This document shows, piece by piece, positions 31,876 through 43,731 of a DNA stretch of 64,000 bases. Position numbers and translations under genes: made by a program. The first letter of the stretch is position 1. Each line of letters starts with the position of its first letter. The DNA is from Neoceratodus forsteri (taxonomy: Eukaryota; Chordata; Ceratodontiformes; Ceratodontidae): the NCBI GenBank assembly GCA_016271365.2, contig CM057459.1:490867501-490931500 (forward strand), given 5' to 3'. Below the pieces are notes generated by a model that worked only from the letters and a program-made list of their open reading frames with translations, was not told the origin of the DNA and did no database searches.

Positions 31876-32288
31876 TTAAAGAGCTACTGACACCTCAAAT
31901 AAATCTTTGCAAAACATAACATTTAGGTACAATTCAGCTTGCATTCCATATATATTCTATAGATTTCTCATCCCATTGTTTATTACTGAGGACATTTGCA
32001 TGAATGCATGATCGTTATCCCTACTTCAAGTTATACTCCTCTGTTGTGACATTGCAATCTGTTGCCATGGGAGTAACTGTGATGTCACAAGGAGTGCATT
32101 ATTACCTCAGATAGGGAGAATGCAACAAGGACAGATGAAATTTTCAAGAGCAAAGATCCTGTTTTCATACAAATGGCCTTAGTAATAGATCATGGGGAGC
32201 AGAAATACTGAACTAATGTGAAATACATGCTGAACTTTGTCCGCATATTATAGTTCAAGTTCTCTTGAAGGCGTCAGCTGCTCTTTAA
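31876..32288. mobile_element. Second TTAA-flanked MITE
   Basis: TTAA at 31876-31879 and 32285-32288 border inverted ends AGAGCTACTGACACC and GGCGTCAGCTGCTCT. Length about 405 bp between duplications, AT-rich, no ORF. The terminus AGAGC does not fit the T2 AGGRR rule exactly, so it may be another TTAA-targeting family. Confidence 0.6.
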
Positions 32289-32897
32289 TTGTTTTAGCAT
32301 ACAAAATAAAGTGTGAACTCACCACATCTTAAGAGTTTCATTTTATGGTAGTCAAATTAGAGAGTAGGTCATTCAGTTAAATATAAATGAGGACAGACTG
32401 CAAAGAAAGAGAAATAGCAGCAATTGAATAGGTAAGCACAATACAAAAGGTTTTTCAAAAATATGCATGGATAGAAGATTAGTTACAGAATGGTAAGATT
32501 GATAAAATGAAAATGTGTACTGCATAAAAACTTGTTTTATAAGCAAGGAACTTATGCAATTAACATTCATGAATAGCCTTGGAAGACCATGGCCACCTTA
32601 AATAATTCTGAAACTAGATTGACTACCATGGTAATCCAAGGACTGTCCATGCACCATTTACCATCAGTACTTATCCATGGAAAACCATGGCTAAAATCAT
32701 ATTATGGACAAACCATCAATAACCATAGCTGCTGATCATGTTTTATTTAGTATTTAACCATGTACCACCATCTTTTATCCATTATCATAACAGCATGGTA
32801 TGTTTTGGGTGGCAGGTTGCCAGGGACCTGTGAGTACTTTTATTCTCAAAGGGAAGTACTGTGCCAGTGAAAATTTAGCTGTTTTAGAATTATACAG
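32289..32897. other. Unassigned; short CCATGG-rich segment
   Basis: 32580-32765 repeats CCATGG/ACCATG words in both orientations but without a fixed period. No frame recognised. Confidence 0.35.
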
Positions 32898-33140
32898 GCA
32901 GCATGGTCCAGTGGTCAGAGCACAGATTTGGGAACCAGGAAGTGCAAGATCCCACATCTCATCAAAACAACTTACAGTACATGCTTTGTAACAAAGAGCA
33001 GGTAACTTAACATCTCTGTGTCAGTCTACCCAATTGTACAATTGTTGGAAGCTGGAGTCTTACTAACAAACTCTGGTCGGAGCCGATACGGCTGTGAAGC
33101 GCTTTTAAGAGTAGCAAGAGCACTGAAAAGAATATGTGGT
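32898..33140 (+). mobile_element. MIR/CORE-like SINE
   Basis: tRNA-like head: GGTCCAGTGGTCAGAGCAC (box A) at 32905-32923 and a decayed box B (AAGATCCCA) near 32945. It is followed by a core reading CAGGTAACTTAACATCTCTG and CAGTCTACCCAATTGTACAA, which resembles the CORE-SINE/MIR body. It ends with GCTGTGAAGCGCTTTTAAGA, like a LINE-derived 3' end. Transcribed by Pol III in life, mobilised by L2-type LINEs. Confidence 0.6.
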
Positions 33141-33330
33141 GCTCTCGCTCATCAGATGTAACTGATACTGCTGCAGTTATAGAACTGTGCATGCATGATA
33201 CTCACACATGCACTGGTTGCCCTGGAGTCAGCAGTAACATGGCAGTGCTGACATGACTAAATATACACAATGTTCACATATGTACAGGTTAAATCAGTGC
33301 CACCATGTGGCACACTGCGATTGTCAGTAT

Positions 33331-35045
33331 CTCAGCAAAGCTATCCTGTGTCAATACATTATACACAGATGTAAACGTGGGTAAAAGTACAACCCCACTG
33401 AAAATGAGATACTGCATCTCAGCCAGGCTAATCTGTATCAGTACATTGTAAAAATGGGTAAAATTAGGACCCCACTAAAAATGAGATACTGCATCTCAGC
33501 AAAGCTTTTCTGTGTCAGTACATTGCCAAATTGGATAAAAGTATGTCCCCACTGAATACAAGATACTACACTCAGCCAGGCTATCCAGTGTCAGTACATT
33601 TTAACAGGGCTATAATACCATCAAGAGATTCTGGGGATATGTGAACCTTAAAGCAATTGAGAGATTTCAACATTTTTCCAGAGCCTCTGTGATATGTTGC
33701 AGGTGAGGTTTACCATTTAAAATAAAAAAGAACACATAACAAAGCCTTAACATTTGTTATAGTGATTTTACTGACAGGCATAATGAAGCCAGTGGAGTAC
33801 TATACATGTATTGATTTGAGCATACAGAAAAATGTAAAGGAGTTTTGTCCCGGTTTTATATGGAAAATATAGGGAAACTGAGGGTGCCCTAAAGGAAAAT
33901 GCTTTGTTCATTCTGGGAACACTGCAGCTGACACCACTGTGATTTCTTTGTAATTCCCTATGATGCCCCTTGTAACCTCTGAAAACCCCTAAACATAGCT
34001 GCCTAGCATTTACTCTTCCTACAAGTATAAAACCATGAGAATTCCAATGCCACTAATTAGATAGGTCCCAAAAGGGTTAATATAAATCAGCTCTTCAGAT
34101 GAAATACTGTAAATCATTGCTACTCACATACACACATCAGGAGAGATGGCCAAGAGTGTAATTTGCAACTGCTCTGCAGTTAGATGTTGTATCCTTTTTC
34201 AGAAGTCAAACATAGGTAAAGGTAAGATCCCACTGAAAATGAGATACTGCATCTTAACCAGGCTGACCTGTATTAGTACATTGTAAAAATGTGTAAAATT
34301 AGGACCCCCCCCAGAAAATGCGATCCTGCACTTCAACAAAACTGTCCTGTGTCAGTACATTGCCAAAATGGATAAAAGTATGACCCCACTGAATATGAGA
34401 TACTGCATCTCAGCCAGGCTATCCTGTGTCAGTACATTGTAACCATGCTACAATACCATCAACAGGTTCTGGAGACATACAAACACTGAGAGCAAAGCTT
34501 TAGAGATTCCAAAATTTTTCCAGGGCCTCTGTGATATGTTGCAGATGAGTTTTACCATTTGAAATAAATAAGAACATATACAAAGTCTTAACATTTTTAT
34601 ACTGATTTTACTGACAGGCATAATGAAGTCATTTGCAGACATATATTGATTTGAGCATACAGGAAAATGTACAGGAGATTTGTCCCAGTTTTACATGGAA
34701 AATACAGGGAAAAGGAGGGTGCCCTATAGGGAAATGCTTTGTTCAGTCTTGGAGCACTGCAGCTAACACCACTATGAACACTGCAGTTGACACCACTATG
34801 ATTTCTTCATAATTCCCTATGATGCCCCTTGCAACCTCTGAAAACCACTAAAACATAGCTTCCTAGCATTTACCCTTCTTGCAAGTATAAAACCATGAGA
34901 GTTCCAATGCCACTAATTGGCTAGGTCCTGAAATGGTTAACATAAATCAACTCTTCAGAGGAATTACTGTAAATCATTGCTACCCACATACACACATTGA
35001 GAGAGATGGCCAAGAATGTAATTTGAAACTGCGCTGCAGTTAGAT
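33331..35045. repeat. Tandem duplication, period about 835 bp, with 80-bp subrepeats
   Basis: Copy 1 about 33370-34204 and copy 2 about 34205-35045. Each begins with three or so diverged units of about 80 bp (GAGATACTGCATCTCAGCCA..GTCAGTACATTG..CCCCACTGAA) and continues with about 590 bp of unique sequence (e.g. CCTCTGTGATATGTTGCAG at 33683 and 34526; ACTGACAGGCATAATGAAG at 33770 and 34610). One extra 80-bp unit precedes copy 1 from 33331. No ORF. Its origin is unknown to me. Confidence 0.75.
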
Positions 35046-35342
35046 GCTCTTATCTGTTGGAAGTCTGTCAGTAAATTATTAGTCTCCAAAGATAGCAAGT
35101 CACATTGCAATAATAAACAAGCTGAAAAAAATAGTTTTGGAATTTGTCTACTCAACAGAGACAAGGGAGTATTTTATTTAACTGGCAAGTTGGGGAAGGA
35201 TGAACTGAAAACTAAAAAAAAAATGTGTTCCACGATACTCCAGTTTTCTAGCTACAGACAGCAAGATGACTATAGGCTCCACCCACAGCTATCTCGGGTG
35301 AATACATTCCTTAAGGAAATAATTACATACTAAATTAAGTGC
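35046..35342. other. Unassigned
   Basis: No frame or recognised repeat beyond the end of the 835-bp duplication. Confidence 0.35.
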
Positions 35343-35660
35343 AAACATCATTTTTCTCAGCCTTCTCAGGAAAGCCAGCAAGTTGGAAGTTATTCCTTCT
35401 GCTTCTTTTCTCCAAGTCTTGTAACCTGTCATGCAAGTGTTGAATCTGCACAGCCTGTTCAGGCACAATTCAGTGCCTCATGCCTCCCTGTCCTCAAGAC
35501 TCTCAATGTGGCTTCAGCCTCTTTAACTCTTAGGATGAGCTCCTCCATTTGTTCCTGCCTAGCAGCCCATGTTTCTTTCACAGTTACCATATTGGACAGC
35601 AACTGGTGGATCTTGTGTTTAATGGCTCTGAGTTCATAGCTGTGGCAGTGGTAACATAGG
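35343..35660 (-). pseudogene. L1-type ORF1 fragment (coiled coil to RRM start)
   Basis: Minus-strand translation in two frames reads YELRAIKHKIHQLLSNM, EELILRVKEAEATLR, then QIQHLHDRLQDLEKRS and RRNNFQLAGFPEKAEKNDV. The sequence DLExRSRRNN..GxPE is the signature joining the coiled coil to the RNA-recognition domain of L1/Tx1-clade ORF1 proteins (Transposase_22). One stop/frameshift near 35463. No L1 RT is visible in the window. Confidence 0.6.
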
Positions 35661-36117
35661 CAGATGATACTCTTCTTAGATTATTGAAACACAAACTATG
35701 CACCATTAGGCCACAATCAGAGAAAAATTTGGCAATCAAGTTCAAGAATTGGATTACTTGACTTATTAAAGTCCTTACAATTTACATGAAAAAGAGATTA
35801 TCAGCAGTTAGTACAATCCTAGACGAATTCCATCATAGCATCTGTAATACACAATATTAAGCAATATATGCAGTATATTTGAGTTTTATAAATACCAACC
35901 TGTATTTAAAATATCACTTCCTTTGTATTTCAGCATAGTATACCCTGGAGTGACATTTAAGTGAGTAACTTTAGCAAATTCATGCAAATACATTTCTGAA
36001 TTTAAACTGGACATCAAAGGGTTCAAGCGTGGTTACCTGCACCCGTTAAGGTTTAATGTAGCCCATAATCACTAATTTCATAAGAAATAAATAGTCTTTC
36101 AGACTTCAAAATGTAAG
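35661..36117. other. Unassigned AT-rich DNA
   Basis: No convincing frame; A/T-rich. Confidence 0.35.
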
Positions 36118-36543
36118 TTTTATTTATTTATTTATTTTTACTTATTTAAAAGTTTTACCAGGAAAGACATACTGAGCTAAAAGCTCATTTCCAGATGTGT
36201 CCTGGGGGAAGGAGAGGCATACAGTAACATACAGAAAAAATGCATTACACATAGCCAAAAACAGGATTGGTGAAATCTGTGAACAGATTAAATTACAAGA
36301 CAGTTGCGGACAATAAAATAGCTACATAACAAATTGGATTAATGAAATTAGATAGCATTACATACAAAGTACATCGCAAAATGGATTGGCTGACTTTTGT
36401 AAAACAGTGCAAATTATAGGAGAGTTGTGTTCATATAAAATAAAATACCTAGCAAAACTGGACTGCATGGGATTTGTGAGCATTACATTCAGAATATCTT
36501 GTGTGAAAAAAATAGTGCCATAGTATTCCATGCTGAGTCGAGG

Positions 36544-37228
36544 TCAGTAGTGTGTAGGTGCAAAGTGCATAATGTTCTGATAGGCACATGAGCATTTGAG
36601 ACACAAGAGTTTGGGGGGGCAAGTGGGAGGAAGAAAGAAAGTATGAGGAATGGTAGACAAATTAGGGACAGTTGCAGGAGGAGATGCTGAGGCTGCGGAG
36701 GAGGAATGAGAGAGTCCAAGTGGATCGGGCATTTCAGATAATATTAGGGAAGGAGTTCCAGAGCCTACAGAAATGATGACTGAAGGCCGCTTGGCCGATT
36801 TACATGGTGACAGGGGGGACTGCAAAGGAGTAGATGGTTGAGCTTCTAAGTAGACAAGAGGTGGGTGGTGGTAGGGAGAGTAAGGAGGCGCGGTATGAGG
36901 GGAGCTAACCAAACCAGAATTTGCTGACAATGTTGATGCAGTGGGCACAGTGCCTGTCCTCAAATGATGAAATTAAGAGGGACTGATACAGAGAGCAGTG
37001 GTGGGTACGTAGGGGACAGTCCAGAGCAAAATGGCAGAAGAAGCGATAGAGTGTGCCTAGTCTTGCCAGAGTAGTAGTGGGGGAAGCACTGTGGACCACA
37101 TCACTGTAATCGAAGATTGGGAGGATCATTCTTTGTGCAATAGCTTGGTGGGCCAACAGAAGGATACAGTCATGGTTCCTGAATGAGGCACTGAGCTTTG
37201 GGTGCAATTTTGTGACAACTGCATCCAC
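36544..37228 (-). pseudogene. 2A-type LINE C-terminal domain
   Basis: 36905-37228 reads LHPKLSASFRNHDCILLLAH, ILPIFDYSDVVHSA and LARLGTLYRFFCHFAL, the post-thumb region (IxPIxDYxDxVY). 36544-36963 in the next frame gives RPSVIISVGSGTPSLILSEM, derived from the APxLWNSLP region. Same segments, more decayed, occur in the copies at 24050-28200 and 61753-62640. Confidence 0.6.
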
Positions 37229-37479
37229 ATGGCCAGAGAAATAGAGGTGTCAGTCAAGCCAAACCCCAAGGCATCTGAAAGAGGTGACATCTACAAGAGG
37301 GGCTCCATCAACGGTGTGAAATGTGAGGAGGGAGGGAAACCCGGTGAGTCTTTGCCTCATGCCAAAGGGCATTAAGGCTGGCTTTTAGGTATTTAAAAAG
37401 AGCTGGTTCGAGTGTAGCCAGAGCTGAACTTGATTGAAGTCAAGCTGGAGTCGGTGCACCACATGAGAAGTGGAGCAGC

Positions 37480-38430
37480 CAAATGTTTATAGAATCGTGT
37501 CATGCACATACATGTGCATGGAAACTAATGAGCAGGCTGAGGGGAGGACATTAAGAAGATGGAGAATAATAGAAGTTCGAGTACTGAGCCTTGTGGAACA
37601 CCTGTGGTTATGGGAAGTGGAAGGGAGAGTGTGTCAACAATTTTGACTGACTGGGACCTGGTCTTGAAGCAAGAGCTAAACCAGCTGATGGCTGCTGCTG
37701 TGAGACCAGCAGACCAGAGTTTGGAGAGGAGGAGGGGGTGGGAGACGGTGTCAAATGCCTTGGACAGGTTGACAAAAATGGTGAAAGTGATGAGGCCACA
37801 GTCCTTACCTGAGTGGATGGCATCAGCGAGTCTGAGAAGAGAGGTGGATGTAGAGTGAATTTTACAGAAACCAGACTGGAATGGTGTGAAAAAGGAGGAA
37901 GAGTCCAAGAAAGTGGAAAGCTGAGCTAGAACAATAAATTCCTGGAGCTTGGAGAGGATGGGGAGGAGGGAGATGGGGCGGTAACTTCCAGTATTAGAGG
38001 GGTCATCACCTTTAGGGAGCAGGATAAGAGTAGCCTTTTTCCATACAGATGGGGCAGAGGCACTGGAGAAGGAAAAGTTTAGAAGGTCTGCTAGAGGGCG
38101 AAGATAGCAGGGGCAACTAAATAGAGGAGTTGCTGTCCATGCTGTTCGGGCTCCTACCCTTGGAAGGGTTGAAAGCTAGGAGGGTATCCAGCGTAGCAGA
38201 GTGGGTTACAGGAAAGAAGGAGAAAGAGGGGTTAGGATAGGCTGGCCAAGGTGAGGGCAGGTAAGAAGAAGAAAAAAGGGGAGCAGGGTGGGATAGGGCA
38301 GAGAGGAGGGGGAAGGCACAGCTGGAGGCATAGGAGTTAAATTTGGAAACCACTGCAAGGGGGTCAGATAAGGAGGAGTCATCCATTTGGAGGACAGGGG
38401 TAGGAGTCTGAGAAGGTGAGGAGAAGAGAG
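37480..38430 (-). pseudogene. 2A-type LINE RT
   Basis: 37525-37908 carries TPFQSGFCKIHSTSTSLLRL, FVNLSKAFDTVSHPLLLSKL (motif A), WFSSCFKTRSQSV and GVPQGSVLELLLF (motif B). Motif C near 37490 reads a broken YVHDTI (usual YADDT). 38117-38433 gives the fingers and linker pieces. Not functional. Confidence 0.7.
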
Positions 38431-38775
38431 CATGGACTACATTCCAGAACTAAGGGTGAAGATTTATGTTTATATTGAAAGTGTTTGTAAAATAATCTGC
38501 CTTAGCGAGCCTGATGGCCATAGTGCAGGAATTGCAAAGGTAGCAGTATCTCTGGAGTGTTGTGGGGAACAGATTACACTTGTATTCGAGCCAGACTAGG
38601 TTGTGGGTGCATAAGCAGGCTAGGAGATCAGCAGTGACCCATGGGAGGTGTGAACCCCTTACTCTGGTGTGGCAGAGAGGGATGTGGAGGGTCCAAACCT
38701 CAAGGAACCTTGTTTGAAAGTAATTTAGGGCAGTGTCTACAGATTAAGCAGCAGATATAGGGGATCAGTCAGTGT

Positions 38776-39882
38776 TTAATAGGCCATAGTGAAGCATAGA
38801 GCGATCAAGTGATTTAAACAAATGCACAGGTAATACTTTGGAGGGAGGGCTTTTGGGTGGTGAACCTTGCAGACACAGAAGATTAAGTGATGGTCACTTA
38901 ATGCATCAAAGAGGATGCCAGCCTTGATGATGCAGTGGGGGTGGGAGGTGAGGGCCCAGTCTATAAGGAAGTGATTTGGGGATTTGTGAATTAGACAAAT
39001 GGGCTCCGTTATCAATTGTGTTAAGTTTAAGGAATTGATGTCACACCAAGTCTTGGAGTGGGATGACCAATTTAGGTTAAAATCATCTAGGATGAGAGTG
39101 TCACCAGAGGAGGTATGGGTCAGAACAGATGATAAGATGTCAGAGATGCTAGAGGGAGGTGAGACAGGGTGGCAGTAGATGCCCGCTATATAAAAAGGGA
39201 AGGTGTGAGGAAAGGAGAGCTTTAGTAATAACAGCTCATATGCTGAAGGGAATGACGTGCTTAGGATTGGGTTGAATTGGAGGGCTGAGGTGAGCTAAAT
39301 AGCCACCCCACTGCCCCTGCTAGAGTGATCTTGGTGGATAAAGGAATATCTTGGGATAGTTAAGACAGCTTCAGAGATTTTCGGGGTAAGCCATGTTCCT
39401 GTTAAAATGAGTATGTCAGGTTTAATGGTAACCTGGAGTTGGGGGAGTTTGGAGAGGAGGCCTTTTATGTTTAGATGAGCGAGTCTTTATCCATGGGGGA
39501 ATTGGAAGGGAGTGGCCGGGCCCAGGTTTGACTCAATGTCACCTAATAGCAACAGCAGCAGAAAGAGAAGGTGCAGGGGGAAGCAGCTTGGTTTCTTGTT
39601 ATGCAATTTCTTCATGCAAGAGGGGCAATGTGGAGAAGTGGGTGGGGTTGGAGGTAGGGGTGGAAGAGCACAGCATGTAGTCAGCAGCAGGAAGGACTGA
39701 TCCTGGGATCCACGGCAGTGAATATGGGGCAGAAGTTGGATGATATAAGGTGGCTGGTGGTGGGTATGATATGGGTGGGGGGGCAGGAAGGGATGAAGGG
39801 GGAGGAGGTAGAAATTATGTGAAAAGGAAGAAGACCAAGAGTTGGGGGGAGCATGGTCGAGGCTAGACGAAGCAGGGATCAA
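38776..39882 (-). pseudogene. 2A-type LINE N-terminus and endonuclease
   Basis: 39487-39882: a Pro/His-rich start, then LHLLFLLLLLLGDIESNLGP. GDIESNLGP at 39517-39543 fits the 2A core DxExNPGP except Leu for the first Pro. The endonuclease follows in other frames: RLAHLNIKGLLSKLPQL, ILTGTWLT (usual TETWL), LILDDFNLNWSSHSKTW (near 39080), HFLIDWALTS and ALSDHHLIFCV (38776-39015). The hydrophobic run before the 2A could act as a signal sequence, as shown for some LINE 2As. Confidence 0.7.
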
Positions 39883-40217
39883 GGTGAAAGGGGTGGAATC
39901 TAGAATGTGGGGGTTGTATTGAATCCAAAGATCGGGGAGGGAAGGAGGTAGCAGGGTTAGAGCATACTGGGAAATAAACTAGCCAAGGTGGGGTAATATT
40001 GAATGAGTGGTGATGTAATCAGGCCAGACCCAAATGGAGGTGGGATAGAGGAGATTTGGGCTACACTAAGTCAGGTTGGGGAGGGGTGCAGAAGTGAGCT
40101 GATTGGTTTCTGCACAAGCCATTTATTACAAGAAGAACACTAGCTTAGGGTAGGGGGTGGCTGGGGAGGGAAGGAGGCATGTGACAAGCAGTGCCATGCA
40201 AAGTGCGGTGCCACACC

Positions 40218-40847
40218 AGATGCCTGAAAGCTGCGTGGGCTGCTGAGGTATCTTGTCTGCTTCAGTCCATTGTGGTGCCCTGTGCCAAGGTGGAATAGGG
40301 CAGGGGAGTGTGTATTTGAACCCTGAGATGATGCTTTCAGACTGGGGAGAGCCATTGTGAAGAAGAGGAGAAATAAGCACAGGTTAGTGTAACAAGAGAC
40401 ATGGGAGAGTGGGCTATGGGAGAGAGTGAAGTAATGAGTGTGTGAGTAGGTAGGTGGGGGGGGAGAAGCTGCAGTGGGTTGGGAGGGTGTTCTAGACAAG
40501 ATGACCACCAGTAAGGAATTCCTACATTCACTGAATGGACTAGCACACTCTGAACAGCACAATATCCTAAGAAACCTAAGTACGGGTACAAGTAGCACTG
40601 TAAATGAATTAGCTACGTTAGAAACACAATGTAAATTCTTCTACACTGTAACAATAGAGCACTTAAGGCACCAGAGCACATGAGATAGAGAAAACAGAAA
40701 GCATCACAATTTGTAGTACAAAATCTATCAGTGTGCGTCTGCTGATGCTAAATCAGTACAAAGATGGTGTCGGATGCCTGAAAGCCGGTAGGCTGCTGAG
40801 GTATGTTGTCTGCTTCAGTCTGTTGCTGCATGCTGCACCGAGGTGTA
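40218..40847. repeat. Repeated unit in LINE 5' region
   Basis: About 75 bp (GATGCCTGAAAGC.G..GGCTGCTGAGGTAT.TTGTCTGCTTCAGTC) at 40218-40292 and again at 40772-40847, the same orientation, 554 bp apart. Probably a duplicated 5'UTR segment of the LINE. Confidence 0.6.
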
Positions 40848-40900
40848 GGAAGGCAGGTAAGTGAGCAATAATACCCGGCACGGTGTATTGTTTTGAGTAA

Positions 40901-41229
40901 TACTGGACCACTCAGGGGCGTAATGAAGTCTGACACTAAAGGTGGAGGGTCTTATAGTCCCTGGAAGGTCTGCTATAGCCCAATGTTGCCCACCCTGGAG
41001 GGTATTACTGTGTTTAGAAAATGGGCATATGCAGTATTTATCTAAAAAAAAATAACATTTTGAAAAAACTTATATAATCTCTTTAAAATTATGTTAAAAA
41101 TACATTTTTGGTAAAGTGGTCTATCCACTAATTGGGTTGTGCTGCATTCAACAGCACATGGTGATCTTCTGAGGTGTTTATTTCCTTTCTTTCATCCTCC
41201 TCCTCCTCATAAGATACAGTTATGTTTTC
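40901..41229. other. Unassigned AT-rich DNA
   Basis: No recognised feature. Confidence 0.3.
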
Positions 41230-41550
41230 CTATTTTTTTGGGGGGGACTTGGTAACTTGGTAACTTGGTAATTTCAGACAAAGTAGGCCAGGGCCCATTT
41301 ACTTGTCTCCCACTCATAGTGGGCTTATTTATGGGTATATTTTTTAATATTCATAAGCAAAAATTTATCTAATTCCATTTTGAATGTACTAAAAGTTGTT
41401 TGCTCTACTACATTCCTTGGTAAATTATTCCAAATTAGAGAAACTTGTATGTTATAAAAATGTAGATGTCTGTTGGATCTTGCTCTATTTATAAAAATTT
41501 GTTTGTCATGAGATCTTAAATTTAGATTTTTGGGATTCCAAATTATGTTA
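41230..41550 (-). mobile_element. CR1 LINE, C-terminal fragment
   Basis: The minus-strand frame reads RSHDKQIFINRARSNRHLHF, QVSLIWNNLPRNVVEQTTF and STFKMELDKFLL, the CR1 C-terminal segment (RGH..K..R.R.D.R..FF..RVV..WN.LP..VV.A.S...FK..LD). The fragment is 320 bp and truncated on both sides. Confidence 0.75.
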
Positions 41551-42269
41551 CATTGGGACGTATAGTTACAGTGCTAGCTGGATTGGGAGACAGAGGAGGA
41601 ATGCTGGTAGCTAGATGAAGACAGAGATGGTATGACAAATGTGACTGGTTGTTCTAGCAGATCTTCCACCCCCCACACCAAGATTCATTTTATATTCTGC
41701 AGCATGTTTCCCTACCTGAGCCAAGACTGCAGTTGTACCATGCAGCATGTTTCTCTAACTGACTATCTGTGTGTTTTTCCTTCAAACCATAGTTGGAAGA
41801 TGTGTGCTCATTGTCAAGTGAAATGTGACAGCAGGAAAAAAGAAGAAATAGAAGAAACACAAAAAATAAAAAAAATGGAATAAGTGTATTCTATGGCTGC
41901 TTTTTAGGGCTGCAGTGAATGGATCCCTGCAGACCTCTTGTGATGAGAAAAAAGGAATCCCGCATTCCTTGTGAGTGAACAACACATTGGAGTGACAAAA
42001 AAAGTCACCTCCATGTACAACACTCCATGCTCGCACCACTATTTTTATTTTCTGTAGTCCGTGAACACTGAAATACATAACTCCCCAACCTGACCCTCCC
42101 TCTTAGCACTGACCACCCCACTCCCCCCCCAGAAACATAATAATGACACTTGGGGTGCCCAATCCCCCAGTGTCTCGATCACAAAATCCCTCCGAAACTA
42201 CTGCACATGCATGGTTGCATTTTCTCTTTGTTTCTTTGTGAACATATCAGATAGACCCTGGGTGAAAAG
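41551..42269. other. Unassigned
   Basis: No frame I recognise. 42150-42190 (CAGTGTCTCGATCACAAAAT) weakly resembles 31660-31690; too short to name. Confidence 0.3.
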
Positions 42270-42692
42270 TAGGGCTGTGCATGGTCTGAATAGTATTTTC
42301 TGAATACCACGAATACTAGGCTTGCCGAATATTCGGATGGACATTCCGAGTAGTTCACTATTTGGCTACTATTCGGGTCGTACTATTTGGTGGATGAGAT
42401 TTCAAAATCTCAGAGCTTTCCTGGCCAATCAGAGGCTGTTTTTGGAACTCAGAGCCAGGAACACCATGTGATCTCCTCACTCTGAGTGTGTAGATGAGAG
42501 GAGACAGTTGTTTCTCAGAGAGCTAGCTCTTTTTAGTTTACCACTTGTAACTTTTATAACTGTTTAAAAAATGTTTTGTGTGTGATCCAGTTTTTACATC
42601 TGATCACCTTGTGACTGCATCTGACTGTAGTTTTGGTTTTCATCCTTGAAACTGGGCTCAGTTTCAAGGAAAAGGAGAGTCTGTGTGTGAGT

Positions 42693-42721
42693 GAATGTGT
42701 GTGTGTGTGTGTGTGTGTGTG
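42693..42721. repeat. (TG)n microsatellite
   Basis: About 14 GT units in the hAT leader. Confidence 0.9.
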
Positions 42722-43731
42722 CTGCTGCATGCTGACTCCCCTCCCCCACTGCTTACAGTTTCACAGCTCAGCTGAAGCAGTGTGGTTTGATTTTTTGCTC
42801 AAGAACCAATTAGTTCTTATCAGGATTTCTTTTTTGGTCAACAAAGTCCAGTTTGGCTTTTTCATGTAGTGGGCAACTGTTACTGGGCTCAGTAACAGTG
42901 AGTGGCTCAAGCTTTTGCTGACTGCCCCATCACCACTGCTGTGCTTGCTTAGCTTTTTGTTCCAAATCCACTCACAGCCCCTGTGGTATTTTCTATTTCT
43001 TTTGTGAAGCAAATTGGTATTTTGCTGTAATCAGGTTCTGGGCTCGGTTCCCTGCATAAGTGAGGTGTGATTGTCATCTGACTCCCTCTTATCTGTGTTG
43101 CAGCTTACAGCTGCGCATACATCATCCATGTGTGCGTTGTATTGTTGTTCTTGTAATCTGTGTCCTGCAAGTGCATGCACAGTTGTCTGCACACATTTTT
43201 TTTGTGATATATAAAGCAGCCTATTTTTTTCTCACTGGCTCAGGCTTGGCCCATTGAATTGTTGCTGAATGTAGTCTGGTTTTTGGCTCAGTTCTCTGTA
43301 CAATTGAATAAGAAGGGTGTCACAGGTGACTCCTCCCTCCACAGCTCACTGCACCTGAGTGGCCTCCTGTGCATTTGAGTTTTTTCTATTTTGTGTGTCT
43401 TCGCCCCTGTGTGTACACTACTGTGATGTGTACACGTAAATTTTCTGTGAACTGCTTTAGTATTTCTGTGTGTGTCAAGGCGTGACTCACTGGGTTCTAA
43501 TAATGTTGTAAGTTATTTGGTGCACCTTCAAAGCTTGGTCCAACATACTGTATGACTGCACAACTGACACCGTACAAGTAAGAAGTTGTTTGCTGACTCC
43601 ATTTCTCTATAGTATCAGCTTGACTTTATTAACTGCTACATACACGGTGTTGCTATTGTTGTTTTCTGCAAGAAGCACCAACATAAACAAAGACACTAAT
43701 CACAAATAATATACACTGTAAGTTATGGACC

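Larger units (their letters stand above)
36118..40900 (-). mobile_element. 2A-type LINE, minus strand, nearly full length
   Basis: From 5' to 3' on the minus strand: 5'UTR with a repeated unit (40772-40847 and 40218-40292), ORF with 2A-like peptide (39517-39543), endonuclease (38776-39480), RT (37525-38430), C-terminal domain (36544-37228) and a 3'UTR ending CAGTATGTCTTTCCTGGTAA and TAAATAAATAAATA (36118-36175). The order and motifs match the element at 16440-23306, though sequences differ enough for a separate subfamily. Many frameshifts. Confidence 0.75.
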
